Below are positions 8,101-15,397 of a stretch of 42,485 nucleotides of DNA, in pieces (the stretch's first letter is position 1; every line of letters starts with the position of its first letter). The notes beneath the pieces are model-generated. The model made no database searches and was not told the DNA's origin. It was given only the letters and a program-made list of their open reading frames with translations. Made by a program: the position numbers and the translations under genes. Source of the DNA: Teretinema sp964641135 (GTDB taxonomy: Bacteria; Spirochaetota; Spirochaetia; Treponematales; Treponemataceae); contig CAZXJV010000014.1 in assembly GCA_964641135.1 (NCBI GenBank), positions 1-42,485 of the forward strand, given 5' to 3'.

Positions 8101-8430
8101 TTGGATACCGAAGTTACCGAAGACCTGTTGATGGAAGGCTGTGTACGGGATCTGGTACGCGGAGTGCAAAACCTGCGTAAAGAACGGGGGCTTGAGGTTA
8201 CTGACCGCATAACCTTGTATGTTTCAGCTCTACCATCAGCTGATGATGCAACCTCTGTAGATCTGTTGCAGCGATCCTTTGAACGCTTTACAGAGTATCT
8301 GACCAGTGAAACACTTGCCGTGTCCGCCCAGTGGTATGAACCTTCTGCTTCCCGACCGGATTCCTCGCCTGTCCGGATAGAAGCCGGGGATCATCTTTGG
8401 GAGGCAGATCTTGTTCGTGCAGTTCACTAG
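5179..8430 (+). CDS. ileS: Isoleucyl-tRNA synthetase
   Basis: This cytoplasmic class I synthetase charges tRNA-Ile and edits valine. The 1083-residue protein has the HIGH-region signature PHFGH (residues 54-58) within DGPPFATGLPHFGH, a long CP1 editing insertion with TTTPWTLPSNLG and GTGIVHTAPGFGEDD, paired cysteines (PYCPRC, CWRC, CPDC), and KMSKS at 617-621. The large size and the lineage-style sequence WGLPVE-like (CHGLPVENLIEKELG) fit the eukaryote-like class 2 ileS found in spirochaetes; that class is often associated with mupirocin tolerance. Start chosen at ATG 5179, 8 nt after AGGAG; an upstream in-frame codon at 5140 overlaps the promoter region. The downstream lipoprotein gene begins 7 nt after the stop. 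Confidence 0.97.
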   Translation: MYEPVDPKVNFPAQEEKILSFWQKNDIFKKSITAREGSPEYVFYDGPPFATGLPHFGHFVPSTIKDIIPRYQTMKGMKVERRFGWDCHGLPVENLIEKELGLNSKTEIEAFGIANFNEACRDSVLRYVNEWRATITRLGRWVDFDNDYKTMEADYMESIWWVMKTLWDKGLLYEGHYILPYCPRCATVLSNHELNLGGYKDVHDPAITVRFKVTGAVASAAAAATVAETDDSLTDGHTWLLAWTTTPWTLPSNLGLTLGPDIDYVLIADGEDRYILAEARLGAYYKDPAACTVIWKKKGRELEGLIYEPLFPFFKDLAHTADGKPGAFRTFTAGFVTTEDGTGIVHTAPGFGEDDNKVFKGSGVPTVCPVDAECRFTAEVPDWQGQFVKDADKSIMEHLKAEGKLVKRDQLLHSYPHCWRCSSPLIYRAVGSWFVSVESIKEKLLKANYQIYWQPDHIKDGRFGKWLEGARDWAISRNRYWGNPLPIWKCPDCNKTLCVGSRSELKELSGVLANDLHKHYVDDITIPCTCGSTMHRVPEVLDCWFESGAMPYAQNHYPFENKEYFEQHFPADFISEGLDQTRGWFYTLTVLAAALFDRPAFRNCVVNGLVLATDGKKMSKSLRNYTDPNTVVNEFGADALRLFLMHSAVVKADDLKYSDEGVRDILKGILIPLWNSYSFFVTYASIDGWQADEKSAAVPDSQNPLDRWIISITEKMVYDVTSALDAYDLTRAIDPIIGFIDQLNNWYIRRSRRRFWKSENDGDKNLAYATLYRALKTFALVAAPVVPFITESIWLNLRLPGEPESVHLADYPVYNEQLRDTALEFKMMTVQKAVSMGRSLRYQFNLKTRQPLKAVELVTRNPEEKTVLLEMEESIRDELNVKEVVFHEKEDELVEYSAKANFRVLGKELGPAMKIAAVQIETLSSAEIQSLLDGATLSIEVEGRHVELTAEKITVNRIEKANLKVVNEGTLTVALDTEVTEDLLMEGCVRDLVRGVQNLRKERGLEVTDRITLYVSALPSADDATSVDLLQRSFERFTEYLTSETLAVSAQWYEPSASRPDSSPVRIEAGDHLWEADLVRAVH

Positions 8431-8437
8431 GACCGGC

Positions 8438-9328
8438 ATGCCGGTCAGTCAGGCCCTGCCGGTATCAGTGCCAGCCACCCCGCGAAGCATTGGCTGGTAT
8501 GCTGTGCTGGTAGCGATGCTGGTAGTGCTGACCGGGGGATGTGCCACCAGGGCAGGTCTTGCGGAAAAAGATCCTGCCGTATTGTTTGATGGTGCAGACT
8601 GTCTTCTTGTATTGCCGGTAGACGCCAACAGAGCCCTTATTGAGCTTCTTGTTTCCGGTTTTTTGGATAGCGGGGACACATCCCGTCTGCTGGACCGTAC
8701 GCGACGTGTTCTTGTTGCTGTCTATTCGGATGAATCGGAATCCTCCGGCTGGCAGGCACGTCTTTTTGCCTCAGGCGATTTTCCGTCTTCCTTGTCACGG
8801 TTTGCCTTTCCCCCGTCAAAAGGGTGGGTCCGCCGTTCAACAAAGGGTCTGCCTGCCTGGTATGAGGCAGAGCAGCTTGCTGTATCATTACCCCGTTCCG
8901 GACAGGCATTTGCCGTATCCGGAAAGCGGGCAGGCGAGGGTGTTCAGGATTTATTACGAAAGAATGCTTCCCTGGATGCATCTGTTGTACATCCGCTTCC
9001 GGAACGCCTGCGTCAGCATCAGTTTTTCGGGGACGAAATACTTGTCTGGACAGAAAAGCCCGGTGTCCTTGCCGCAAGCATTGTAGGTCCCCTGATACGG
9101 CTGCCCCTGGATTCCGCAGAACTGATTCTTGTACCGTCTGCCGACCAGTATCTGCTTTCTGCCCGCCTTGTGCTTTCGGACGAACGCACTGTACGGGCAG
9201 TTCGTACCGTCCTTCTTTTGGCATTTGGAGCCGACTTCAAGTCTGAAGGCCGTGTTCTTTTTATTGAAAAGGTGCCTGTTCGTACAGCTACACTTGCCGA
9301 AACCCTGTCGCGTTTTATATATTTTTAG
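8438..9328 (+). CDS. Hypothetical lipoprotein downstream of ileS
   Basis: The ATG at 8438 lies 7 nt after the ileS stop, with AGGA overlapping that stop as a plausible ribosome binding site; an earlier in-frame codon at 8411 would overlap ileS by 20 nt. The N-terminus has a hydrophobic segment (YAVLVAMLVVLTGGC) ending in lipobox LTGGC. The remaining roughly 250 residues contain alternating segments such as LLVLPVDANRALIELL and RVLVAVYSDE but no family I recognise. Close spacing suggests cotranscription with ileS, which need not mean related function. A conserved spirochaetal outer-membrane or periplasmic lipoprotein is the best description. Confidence 0.7.
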   Translation: MPVSQALPVSVPATPRSIGWYAVLVAMLVVLTGGCATRAGLAEKDPAVLFDGADCLLVLPVDANRALIELLVSGFLDSGDTSRLLDRTRRVLVAVYSDESESSGWQARLFASGDFPSSLSRFAFPPSKGWVRRSTKGLPAWYEAEQLAVSLPRSGQAFAVSGKRAGEGVQDLLRKNASLDASVVHPLPERLRQHQFFGDEILVWTEKPGVLAASIVGPLIRLPLDSAELILVPSADQYLLSARLVLSDERTVRAVRTVLLLAFGADFKSEGRVLFIEKVPVRTATLAETLSRFIYF

Positions 9329-9417
9329 GAAGGTGCACTCCTTGCACTACATGTATAGACCGTGCATGATGAACACGAAAGAAAATGTACCCTGCATTGG
9401 AAGGAGATTTTAGCATA

Positions 9418-9699
9418 ATGCCAACCTACGAGTATGTATGCGATTCCTGTAATCATGGATTTGAACAATTTCAGAAAATGACTGATGAACCGGTAAAATA
9501 CTGCCCTGAATGCGGAAAATCCGTACGAAGGGTATTGTCGGGAGGTCTTGGAATACGTTTCAAGGGATCCGGCTTCTACTCAAACGACAGTACTGCGCCA
9601 TCCGCCACAAGTTCAGAAAAAGGACAAAAGAAGACTGCAGCACCTGCCGCCTCTGCCCCCTGTTCCGGATGCTGCGGTTCAGCCTGCAGCGCAGAGTAA
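9418..9699 (+). CDS. FmdB-family zinc ribbon protein
   Basis: The 93-residue product starts MPTYEYVCDSCNHGFE and has paired cysteines C8/C11 and C29/C32, the one-zinc ribbon of the FmdB regulatory protein family (a putative regulator first linked to formamidase genes). The region after it is low-complexity Ser/Ala/Thr/Lys, followed by a Cys-rich tail CSGCCGSACS that is common in family members. The ATG at 9418 follows AAGGAG at a long spacing of 11 nt; an in-frame ATG at 9385 precedes the binding site and is rejected. It precedes another zinc-ribbon gene by 7 nt. Function in the cell is not established. Confidence 0.85.
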   Translation: MPTYEYVCDSCNHGFEQFQKMTDEPVKYCPECGKSVRRVLSGGLGIRFKGSGFYSNDSTAPSATSSEKGQKKTAAPAASAPCSGCCGSACSAE

Positions 9700-9706
9700 G
9701 GACGGG

Positions 9707-10024
9707 ATGAAATCAGCGCCGCGTTTTTTTTGTGAACATTGCGGGGTAGAGGTTTCCGCGGCATCGCGGAACTGTCCAAAGTGCGGTCGTTTTTTTGCAT
9801 CGGTAAAATGTCCGTCCTGCGGCTATTCCGGTGAAACAGCCCTGTTCCGGGACGGATGTCCGGCCTGCGGTTATGCCCTGCCGGGAACCCCGGTCAGTAC
9901 GTCTCAACGCAGTGCTTCAAAAAAAAACCGGTCCCGCAGGACCGATCCATTACCGTTGTGGCTGTATCTGTTGGCTCTCGCGCTTTTGGCTGTGACAGCC
10001 GTGCTGATTATCCGGCCTTTGTAG
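9707..10024 (+). CDS. Zinc-ribbon membrane protein
   Basis: The 105-residue protein has four CxxC knuckles (C9/C12, C23/C26, C35/C38, C51/C54), i.e. two tandem zinc ribbons, a basic Ser/Lys/Arg linker and one C-terminal transmembrane helix (LWLYLLALALLAVTAVLII). This predicts a tail-anchored protein with cytoplasmic ribbons. The start at 9707 is supported by AAGGA about 5 nt upstream; the long upstream reading frame is a shadow of the FmdB gene. The last 17 bp overlap the 3' end of the convergent gene on the minus strand. No specific function can be assigned. Confidence 0.75.
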   Translation: MKSAPRFFCEHCGVEVSAASRNCPKCGRFFASVKCPSCGYSGETALFRDGCPACGYALPGTPVSTSQRSASKKNRSRRTDPLPLWLYLLALALLAVTAVLIIRPL

Positions 10025-10727
10025 ATTCCTGCTCAATACCGGGAAGCTGTTTTATAGCATGAAGCATTTCCGGATCAGGGCGTATAAAATCCAGTGACAG
10101 AATATAGTTGTTTCTTGTTACCCGGCATATAGTGTCGAACAGGGTAGCATCAATTTTTAACGAACAATTATCCACCTGCATACCGATCTCCATACCTGCG
10201 ACAGCCGAAGATGTATCAGGACGGAAACGTACAGACGAAAGAGTCAACGCGTCCAGTTTTCCGGTGATGATTGTGCCGTTGGAAGGATTTGTGCACATAA
10301 ACTGTACACGGGCAGCTGTTTCCGGGGAAATCAGGCGTCCTTCGGCAGGATATACCGGTGTGTAGCGGCTGAAAAGACCGCTTAACCGTGTTTCATCTTC
10401 TGCTGCATTCGCACAGCCGGAAATAAAGCCCTGAACTCCCAGCTTTGCTGCCTTGTCTGCATCGGTCTGATCAAAACGCTCTCCTGTTAAAAGAACAAGA
10501 ACCGTCTGTTCCCGGGTTGTATCCGTGCGGATGTACTGTACCAATGTTTTCCAGTGACGGGGAAAATCAGTTGAATCGATGAATACAGCTTCGGGTTCAA
10601 GCTCGTACAAATTGTCCAGGGCTTTGACCGGTGAACGGTAGTGCACAAGATTAAAGCCCAGCGGGCACAGGGTGCGTTCGAGCCCTTCGACAGCGTCATT
10701 TGTTTCAGCGACAAGCAGGGCAATCAT
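10008..10727 (-). CDS. Degenerate receiver-like domain fused to PilZ-like domain
   Basis: The N-terminal roughly 120 residues have a response-regulator-like pattern (start MIALLVAETND, then PEAVFIDSTD at the usual phospho-acceptor strand, then TVLVLLTGE and GVQGFISG). The acidic pair usual after the first strand is altered and the conserved Lys near the end of the domain is missing, so phosphorylation control may be lost. The C-terminal half (SPETAARVQFMCTN, GTIITGKLDALTLSSVRFRP) resembles a PilZ domain, which can bind cyclic di-GMP, but a canonical RxxxR/DxSxxG set is not intact. The stop of the gene behind it on the same strand is 3 nt away, implying an operon. Assignment rests on pattern only. 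Confidence 0.5.
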   Translation of the reverse strand: MIALLVAETNDAVEGLERTLCPLGFNLVHYRSPVKALDNLYELEPEAVFIDSTDFPRHWKTLVQYIRTDTTREQTVLVLLTGERFDQTDADKAAKLGVQGFISGCANAAEDETRLSGLFSRYTPVYPAEGRLISPETAARVQFMCTNPSNGTIITGKLDALTLSSVRFRPDTSSAVAGMEIGMQVDNCSLKIDATLFDTICRVTRNNYILSLDFIRPDPEMLHAIKQLPGIEQESTKAG

Positions 10728-10729
10728 GC

Positions 10730-11731
10730 TTACCTCGTTCCGGTTGTGCCGATATTATCTACGGTGTAATCAACAACCCGCCAGATTCCGTCACGCTGTT
10801 CAAGAGAATAGGTATAGCGTTTAATCTCTTCAAAATTCTGGTAGGCGAACCACTTTTTAACTAGCACAGTAGCATTGGTCCTTGTGTAGGATGTTTCTTC
10901 TATTTCGAAGGATCGCGGAATCGCAACGATATCACGATCAATTCGTGACTGGCTGAGACTCTGCTTGTATTCTTCTATCATTCTGAACTGCCCCTGTTCA
11001 TTTTCCGACCGGAACCGCTGGTTAAGTCCGGGATGACGCATCAGCATGGTTCTGATATCCATATATAAAAAGTATTGATCCCACTTTGACTGCTGTCTGG
11101 CGGTAACCATGTAGCTGATAACCTCATCGGGCGGGATACGCTGGGGCTGCAGGGGTTCAGCCGTTACCGGAGAAACCGGGAGGAAGCGGCTTGCAGCCGG
11201 ACCCGGTGAAGGTTTGACCTCAAGTGTCAGGCGGTTGGTAACAACATGGGTCTCGCTTGCATCATTCAGTCGTTTCAGTTCAGGATAAAAATAGCCTTCA
11301 ATAATGTAGATTCCCGGATCATCAATTTTCAGATAATCTTTAAGATTCACGGTAAACGAGTACTCTTCGCCGGACTCAAGGCTCAGTTCACGAAAAAACA
11401 CACTGGAGCGGTCCGATCGGCGCCTCCAATAGTGGTCGGTATAATCAAGACGTGTATTGTTCGGCTTCCAGCCGGCAAAATCCAGGCTGAAAAAGTGCTG
11501 CTCCGCAAGTTTGAAACGTATGGTTCCTGGCGTATTATTCGCTATGCCGACCCGTATCATGATCGGTTCGGTAGGTGAATTACCGGGATAGTAAATGCGT
11601 CTGTCATGAAACCGTATACTCAGATCGGCCCCGCCGAGTGCGGCTTCGCTGTTCACTGCGGTCCTGTTTTGGGCGAAACCGGTGCCTGTCAGACATGCAA
11701 GTAACACGGATATAATTATAAACTGTTTCAC
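10730..11731 (-). CDS. Exported protein of unknown function
   Basis: A classic cleavable signal peptide is visible (MKQFIIISVLLACLTGTGFAQ, Ala-X-Ala-type site before Gln-Asn). The mature roughly 310 residues start with a beta-rich region (IRFHDRRIYYPGNS, IMIRVGIANNTPGTIRFKL), followed by a Pro-rich linker and a helical/beta domain ending EQRDGIWRVVDYTVD, which resembles the NTF2-like tail of other periplasmic proteins. I do not recognise a named family; similar proteins occur in spirochaetes as far as I recall. It is transcribed with the receiver/PilZ-like gene 3 nt downstream and divergently from mfd. Confidence 0.65.
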   Translation of the reverse strand: MKQFIIISVLLACLTGTGFAQNRTAVNSEAALGGADLSIRFHDRRIYYPGNSPTEPIMIRVGIANNTPGTIRFKLAEQHFFSLDFAGWKPNNTRLDYTDHYWRRRSDRSSVFFRELSLESGEEYSFTVNLKDYLKIDDPGIYIIEGYFYPELKRLNDASETHVVTNRLTLEVKPSPGPAASRFLPVSPVTAEPLQPQRIPPDEVISYMVTARQQSKWDQYFLYMDIRTMLMRHPGLNQRFRSENEQGQFRMIEEYKQSLSQSRIDRDIVAIPRSFEIEETSYTRTNATVLVKKWFAYQNFEEIKRYTYSLEQRDGIWRVVDYTVDNIGTTGTR

Positions 11732-11824
11732 GGAACAACTCCTGTGATTATCAAAAACGGGTACAGCAATTCAAGACAAAAAGCACCCTGTTACTGTATC
11801 GGCCTTTATCTTGCCGCTCATTAG

Positions 11825-11833
11825 TGCTATTAT
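11825..11833 (+). promoter_or_regulatory. Extended -10 element close to the mfd start
   Basis: TGCTATTAT (extended -10, TG-n-TATTAT) lies only 10 nt upstream of the ATG at 11844. If it is used, transcription would begin within a few bases of that ATG, giving a leaderless or near-leaderless mfd mRNA, consistent with the lack of a ribosome binding site there. No good -35 is visible, as expected for extended -10 promoters. Confidence 0.35.
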
Positions 11834-11843
11834 ACCACCCGAC

Positions 11844-14800
11844 ATGTCACCATTCATACCTCCCGCACCGGCCCTGGCATTGCAAAGGGCCATATTCAGT
11901 TGGCCGGCCATGCATTCCCTGCTTGATGCCCTTGAGTCCGGACCCTGGCCCCGTGAACTTGAAGGCCTTACCGGAGGCCTTACCGGCTTCTTTTTTGCCG
12001 GACTTGCTCCCCGTTTACAGGGCCGGCTGGTCATCGTTGTTCCGACCGAAAAAGATATAGAAACCCTTGCGGCCGATCTTGACCTGACCGGTCTGGAATT
12101 CACCGAACACCCCTGGTGGGGTACTATGGCTTACCGGACCGCCCCTGTTGGCTCTGCGGTTTTCGGCCGCCGTTCTGCCAGCCTTTCCGGCCTGTGCGGG
12201 CCGTCCCGCAACCCGGAAACCGGAGACCCTGCCATTCTGGTCCTGACTCAGCGCTCGCTGTTAACACCGGTACCCCCGCCTGATGTTTTTGGTGAGACCC
12301 TTGAGCACATTCGCTGCGGTCAGCAGCTGGATACTCCTGCCCTGGCCGAAAAACTCTCCCGGTGGGGCTATACCCGTGTGCCCCGTGTCACTGTTCGCGG
12401 TGAATTTGCCCTGCGCGGCGAGGTCCTTGACGTGTTTTTGCCAGGTGATGAACTGGCGATCCGTGTTGTTTTTGATTTTGACAAAGTAGAAAAAATTACC
12501 CGGTTTGATACGGCCGATCAAAGTTCTGCCGGGGTCCTGGAAACCCTGACGCTCTATCCGGCCCGGGAGCTGATCTGGAACCCACAGCGCCTGGAAACTC
12601 TGCGCCGGCGTCTTGAAGCGGGTTTTGAACGCGAACACGCTACAGGTGCAGGCCCGACTCCGGAGGTGTTCCGTTCCGCTGTTGAATCTTTGCTGGACCG
12701 CCTTGAAACCTGCGGTCAGGCCGCCGGCGAAGAACTGTTATACCCTCTGGCTTTTGAACAATCATACAGCATCCTTGATTATCTGGATGATACTGACCGT
12801 ATCTGCTACCTTGATTGGGACCGTCAGGTTAACGCTGTGGAATCCCTGGAACGTGAATATCAGGGCCTGTACCGTAAACAGCATCTGGCTGTACACGACG
12901 GCGACAGTATTCCCTGGGCAGTCCTGTTTCCTGAACCGGCCGAACTGCTTCTTGATTTTCAGCGTGTAGCAGATTCCCGTATCCCAGGCATCCGCTTGCG
13001 TACCATCCACGGCGCTGATGCCCTGGCAACCGAACGCCTGCGTCTGACAGTAGATCCTCCCCGCAGCTTTTTTGGTAACATCGTTTACCTGAAGGAAGAA
13101 TTATCAACCCTGATTTCCGGCGGCTGGAAGATCTGTGTTTTCGCTGAAAGCGAACACCAGGCACTGCGTGTCAAGGAACTGCTGAAAGAACTTCCGGTCG
13201 ACATTGTACCCCTTAATCTTTCCAGCGGATTCGGCCTGCCTGAACTCAAGATCATGGTTATCCATGAAAACGAGATATTCGGACGCCGCAGGCGCATTCC
13301 TCATTCGGTAAAACATGCAAAAAGCAGTGTAATAGACACCTTTGTCGAGCTTAATCCCGGAGATTATGTTGTCCATGTCAATTACGGAATCGGATTGTTC
13401 AAAGGTATTGATCGTATCAAGGCTGTCGGTAACGAACGCGATTACATCAAGCTTGAATACGCTGACGAAGAAACCGTGTTTATCCCGATCGAACAGGTTA
13501 ACCTGGTTCAGCGGTACATCGGTAATGAGGGCGAAGCCCCCCGGCTTGATAAACTGGGCTCAAAAAGCTGGGAAAACCGGAAAAACCGTGTCAAAAAATC
13601 GGTGGAAGATATTGCCGGCCGCTTGATCGACCTGTATTCACGCCGCAAGGCTGCCCGTGGTTTTCCCTTTCCGGCCGATGGCGAATGGCAGACTGCCTTC
13701 GAGGCCGCCTTCCCCTACGAGGAAACAGAAGATCAGCTTACCGTCACCGCCGAGATCAAGGCTGACATGGAAAAGGATACTCCGATGGACCGTCTGGTCT
13801 GCGGCGATGTCGGCTATGGTAAAACGGAGGTTGCCATGCGCGCAGCCTTCAAGGCAGTGATGGGAGGGAAGCAGGTAGCCTTTTTGGCTCCTACAACCCT
13901 TCTTGCAGAACAGCACTTTGATACAGTCACTGACAGGTTTTCCAGCTTTCCGGTTCGGGTAGCCCAGCTGTCCCGTTTTGTGCCTCCGGCTGAACAAAAA
14001 AAGGTTCTGGAACGGCTTGCAACCGGTGATATTGATATTTTGATCGGTACCCATCGCATCATCCAGAAGGATGTACGTTTCAAGGATCTGGGATTAATTA
14101 TTATTGACGAAGAACAGCGGTTCGGTGTGAAGGACAAAGAGCGTCTAAAAGAAATGCGCGCAACTGTGGACAGCCTTTCCATGAGTGCAACCCCGATTCC
14201 CCGTACGTTGCACATGTCTCTTCTGAAAATTCGTGATATGAGTCTTTTAACAACACCTCCACAAAATCGGCATCCCATTGAAACAGTGATTGATGGATTC
14301 AACGGTGACCGTGTAGCCCAGGCCATACGGCGCGAGGTGGAACGCGGCGGTCAGGTATTTTATCTGCATAACCGGGTAGAAAGTCTTGAAGAAACCCGGC
14401 GCCTGGTGGAACAGCTGGTGCCCGAGATGCTTGTTGATATTGCCCACGGACAGATGGGGCCGGCCGAGCTTGAGGACATCTTCCGCCGCTTCAAGATGGG
14501 CGGGTTTCATGTGTTGATTGCAACCACAATTATTGAAAACGGTATAGATATTCCTAACGTAAATACCATCATCATAGACCGGGCAGACATGTATGGTGTT
14601 TCACAGCTGTATCAGCTCAGGGGCCGGGTAGGCCGTTCGGACCGGAAAGCCTGGGCCTATCTTTTTTATCCGGAAGGACGGGCTCTATCAGAGATTGCAA
14701 TGAAACGTCTGCAGGTTATATCCGATTTTACCGAGCTGGGTTCAGGTTTTAAAATAGCGATGAAGGATATGGAGATCCGCGGGGCCGGCAATCTGCTGGG

Positions 14801-15353
14801 ACGTGAACAGTCCGGCGATATTTATTCTGTCGGTTTTGACCTGTACTTGCGACTTCTTGAAGAAGCCGTGCAGAAACTGCAGAAGGACGGCTACGAGGCG
14901 GAAGAAGAAGCCCTGCTTGAACTGGAATATACCGGATACATACCTGACAGTTATATCGAGGTTGCACAGACCAAGATGGAGATTTATAAAAAAATAGCCC
15001 TGATATCAACCCCTGATGAACTGGAGAGGGTATATGCCGAACTCACAGACCGCTTCGGTCCTCTTCCTGACGAGGTAAAAAGTCTTCTGGCCCTGGCGGA
15101 AATCCGCATTATCTGCCGCCGTCTTTCAATCGCCTCCCTGCGCGAGCGACAGGGAAGGGTGCGGGTGGAGTTTTCCAAAGTGTCAAAGGTGTCCATCGAG
15201 CGGCTTTTACGCCTGATGCGTGAGTCCGCCGGCAGGGTAAAGCTTGATCCCAAACAGGCCAATATTCTGATTCTGGAAACCGGACAGATCGGATTGAAAG
15301 AGAAAAGCGAGTTCATCCGGGAAAAACTTGAACAGCTTGCAGATGCGGGCTGA
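11844..15353 (+). CDS. mfd: Transcription-repair coupling factor Mfd
   Basis: Mfd displaces RNA polymerase stalled at DNA lesions and recruits UvrA. The 1169-residue protein has the UvrB-like N-terminal region, the RNA-polymerase-interaction (CarD-like) domain (NPGDYVVHVNYGIGLFKGI), Walker A VCGDVGYGKTE, the DEEQ box IIIDEEQRFGVKDKER, motif III SATPIPRTLHMS, the TRG/motif VI region QLRGRVGRSDRKAWAY and a C-terminal TRCF domain. Length is normal. The start is uncertain: ATG 11844 has no ribosome binding site, a TTG at 11811 would add 11 residues upstream of the extended -10, and ATG 11911 is also possible. A copy of the 19-bp element follows 11 nt after the stop. Confidence 0.96.
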   Translation: MSPFIPPAPALALQRAIFSWPAMHSLLDALESGPWPRELEGLTGGLTGFFFAGLAPRLQGRLVIVVPTEKDIETLAADLDLTGLEFTEHPWWGTMAYRTAPVGSAVFGRRSASLSGLCGPSRNPETGDPAILVLTQRSLLTPVPPPDVFGETLEHIRCGQQLDTPALAEKLSRWGYTRVPRVTVRGEFALRGEVLDVFLPGDELAIRVVFDFDKVEKITRFDTADQSSAGVLETLTLYPARELIWNPQRLETLRRRLEAGFEREHATGAGPTPEVFRSAVESLLDRLETCGQAAGEELLYPLAFEQSYSILDYLDDTDRICYLDWDRQVNAVESLEREYQGLYRKQHLAVHDGDSIPWAVLFPEPAELLLDFQRVADSRIPGIRLRTIHGADALATERLRLTVDPPRSFFGNIVYLKEELSTLISGGWKICVFAESEHQALRVKELLKELPVDIVPLNLSSGFGLPELKIMVIHENEIFGRRRRIPHSVKHAKSSVIDTFVELNPGDYVVHVNYGIGLFKGIDRIKAVGNERDYIKLEYADEETVFIPIEQVNLVQRYIGNEGEAPRLDKLGSKSWENRKNRVKKSVEDIAGRLIDLYSRRKAARGFPFPADGEWQTAFEAAFPYEETEDQLTVTAEIKADMEKDTPMDRLVCGDVGYGKTEVAMRAAFKAVMGGKQVAFLAPTTLLAEQHFDTVTDRFSSFPVRVAQLSRFVPPAEQKKVLERLATGDIDILIGTHRIIQKDVRFKDLGLIIIDEEQRFGVKDKERLKEMRATVDSLSMSATPIPRTLHMSLLKIRDMSLLTTPPQNRHPIETVIDGFNGDRVAQAIRREVERGGQVFYLHNRVESLEETRRLVEQLVPEMLVDIAHGQMGPAELEDIFRRFKMGGFHVLIATTIIENGIDIPNVNTIIIDRADMYGVSQLYQLRGRVGRSDRKAWAYLFYPEGRALSEIAMKRLQVISDFTELGSGFKIAMKDMEIRGAGNLLGREQSGDIYSVGFDLYLRLLEEAVQKLQKDGYEAEEEALLELEYTGYIPDSYIEVAQTKMEIYKKIALISTPDELERVYAELTDRFGPLPDEVKSLLALAEIRIICRRLSIASLRERQGRVRVEFSKVSKVSIERLLRLMRESAGRVKLDPKQANILILETGQIGLKEKSEFIREKLEQLADAG

Positions 15354-15364
15354 AACAGCAGGTA

Positions 15365-15383
15365 CTGCTATCAATATTGTTGA
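15365..15383 (+). repeat. 19-bp dispersed element, copy 3
   Basis: CTGCTATCAATATTGTTGA, identical to copies 1 and 2 on the opposite strand. It begins 11 nt after the mfd stop, is preceded by a small AGCAG-gta-CTGCT hairpin that overlaps it, and is followed by a T6 run. In this copy ATCAA-tattg-TTGAT plus T6 could act as a weak intrinsic terminator for mfd, but the other copies lack the T-run in that position. Confidence 0.85.
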
Positions 15384-15397
15384 TTTTTTATGTGCCA

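Noticed and set aside
7725..8210. 161-residue minus-strand frame within ileS
   Set aside because: Ser/Thr-rich shadow of a conserved gene with no family signature.
1023..15383. The 19-bp element as dif, attC or a CRISPR repeat
   Set aside because: Similarity to the XerCD dif arms is superficial, no attC core sites are evident, and copies are not regularly spaced; kept as an unexplained element.
15365..15389. Copy 3 as a plain intrinsic terminator of mfd
   Set aside because: The stem is only 5 A/T-rich base pairs, and the identical copies elsewhere lack the T-run, so termination does not explain the conservation.
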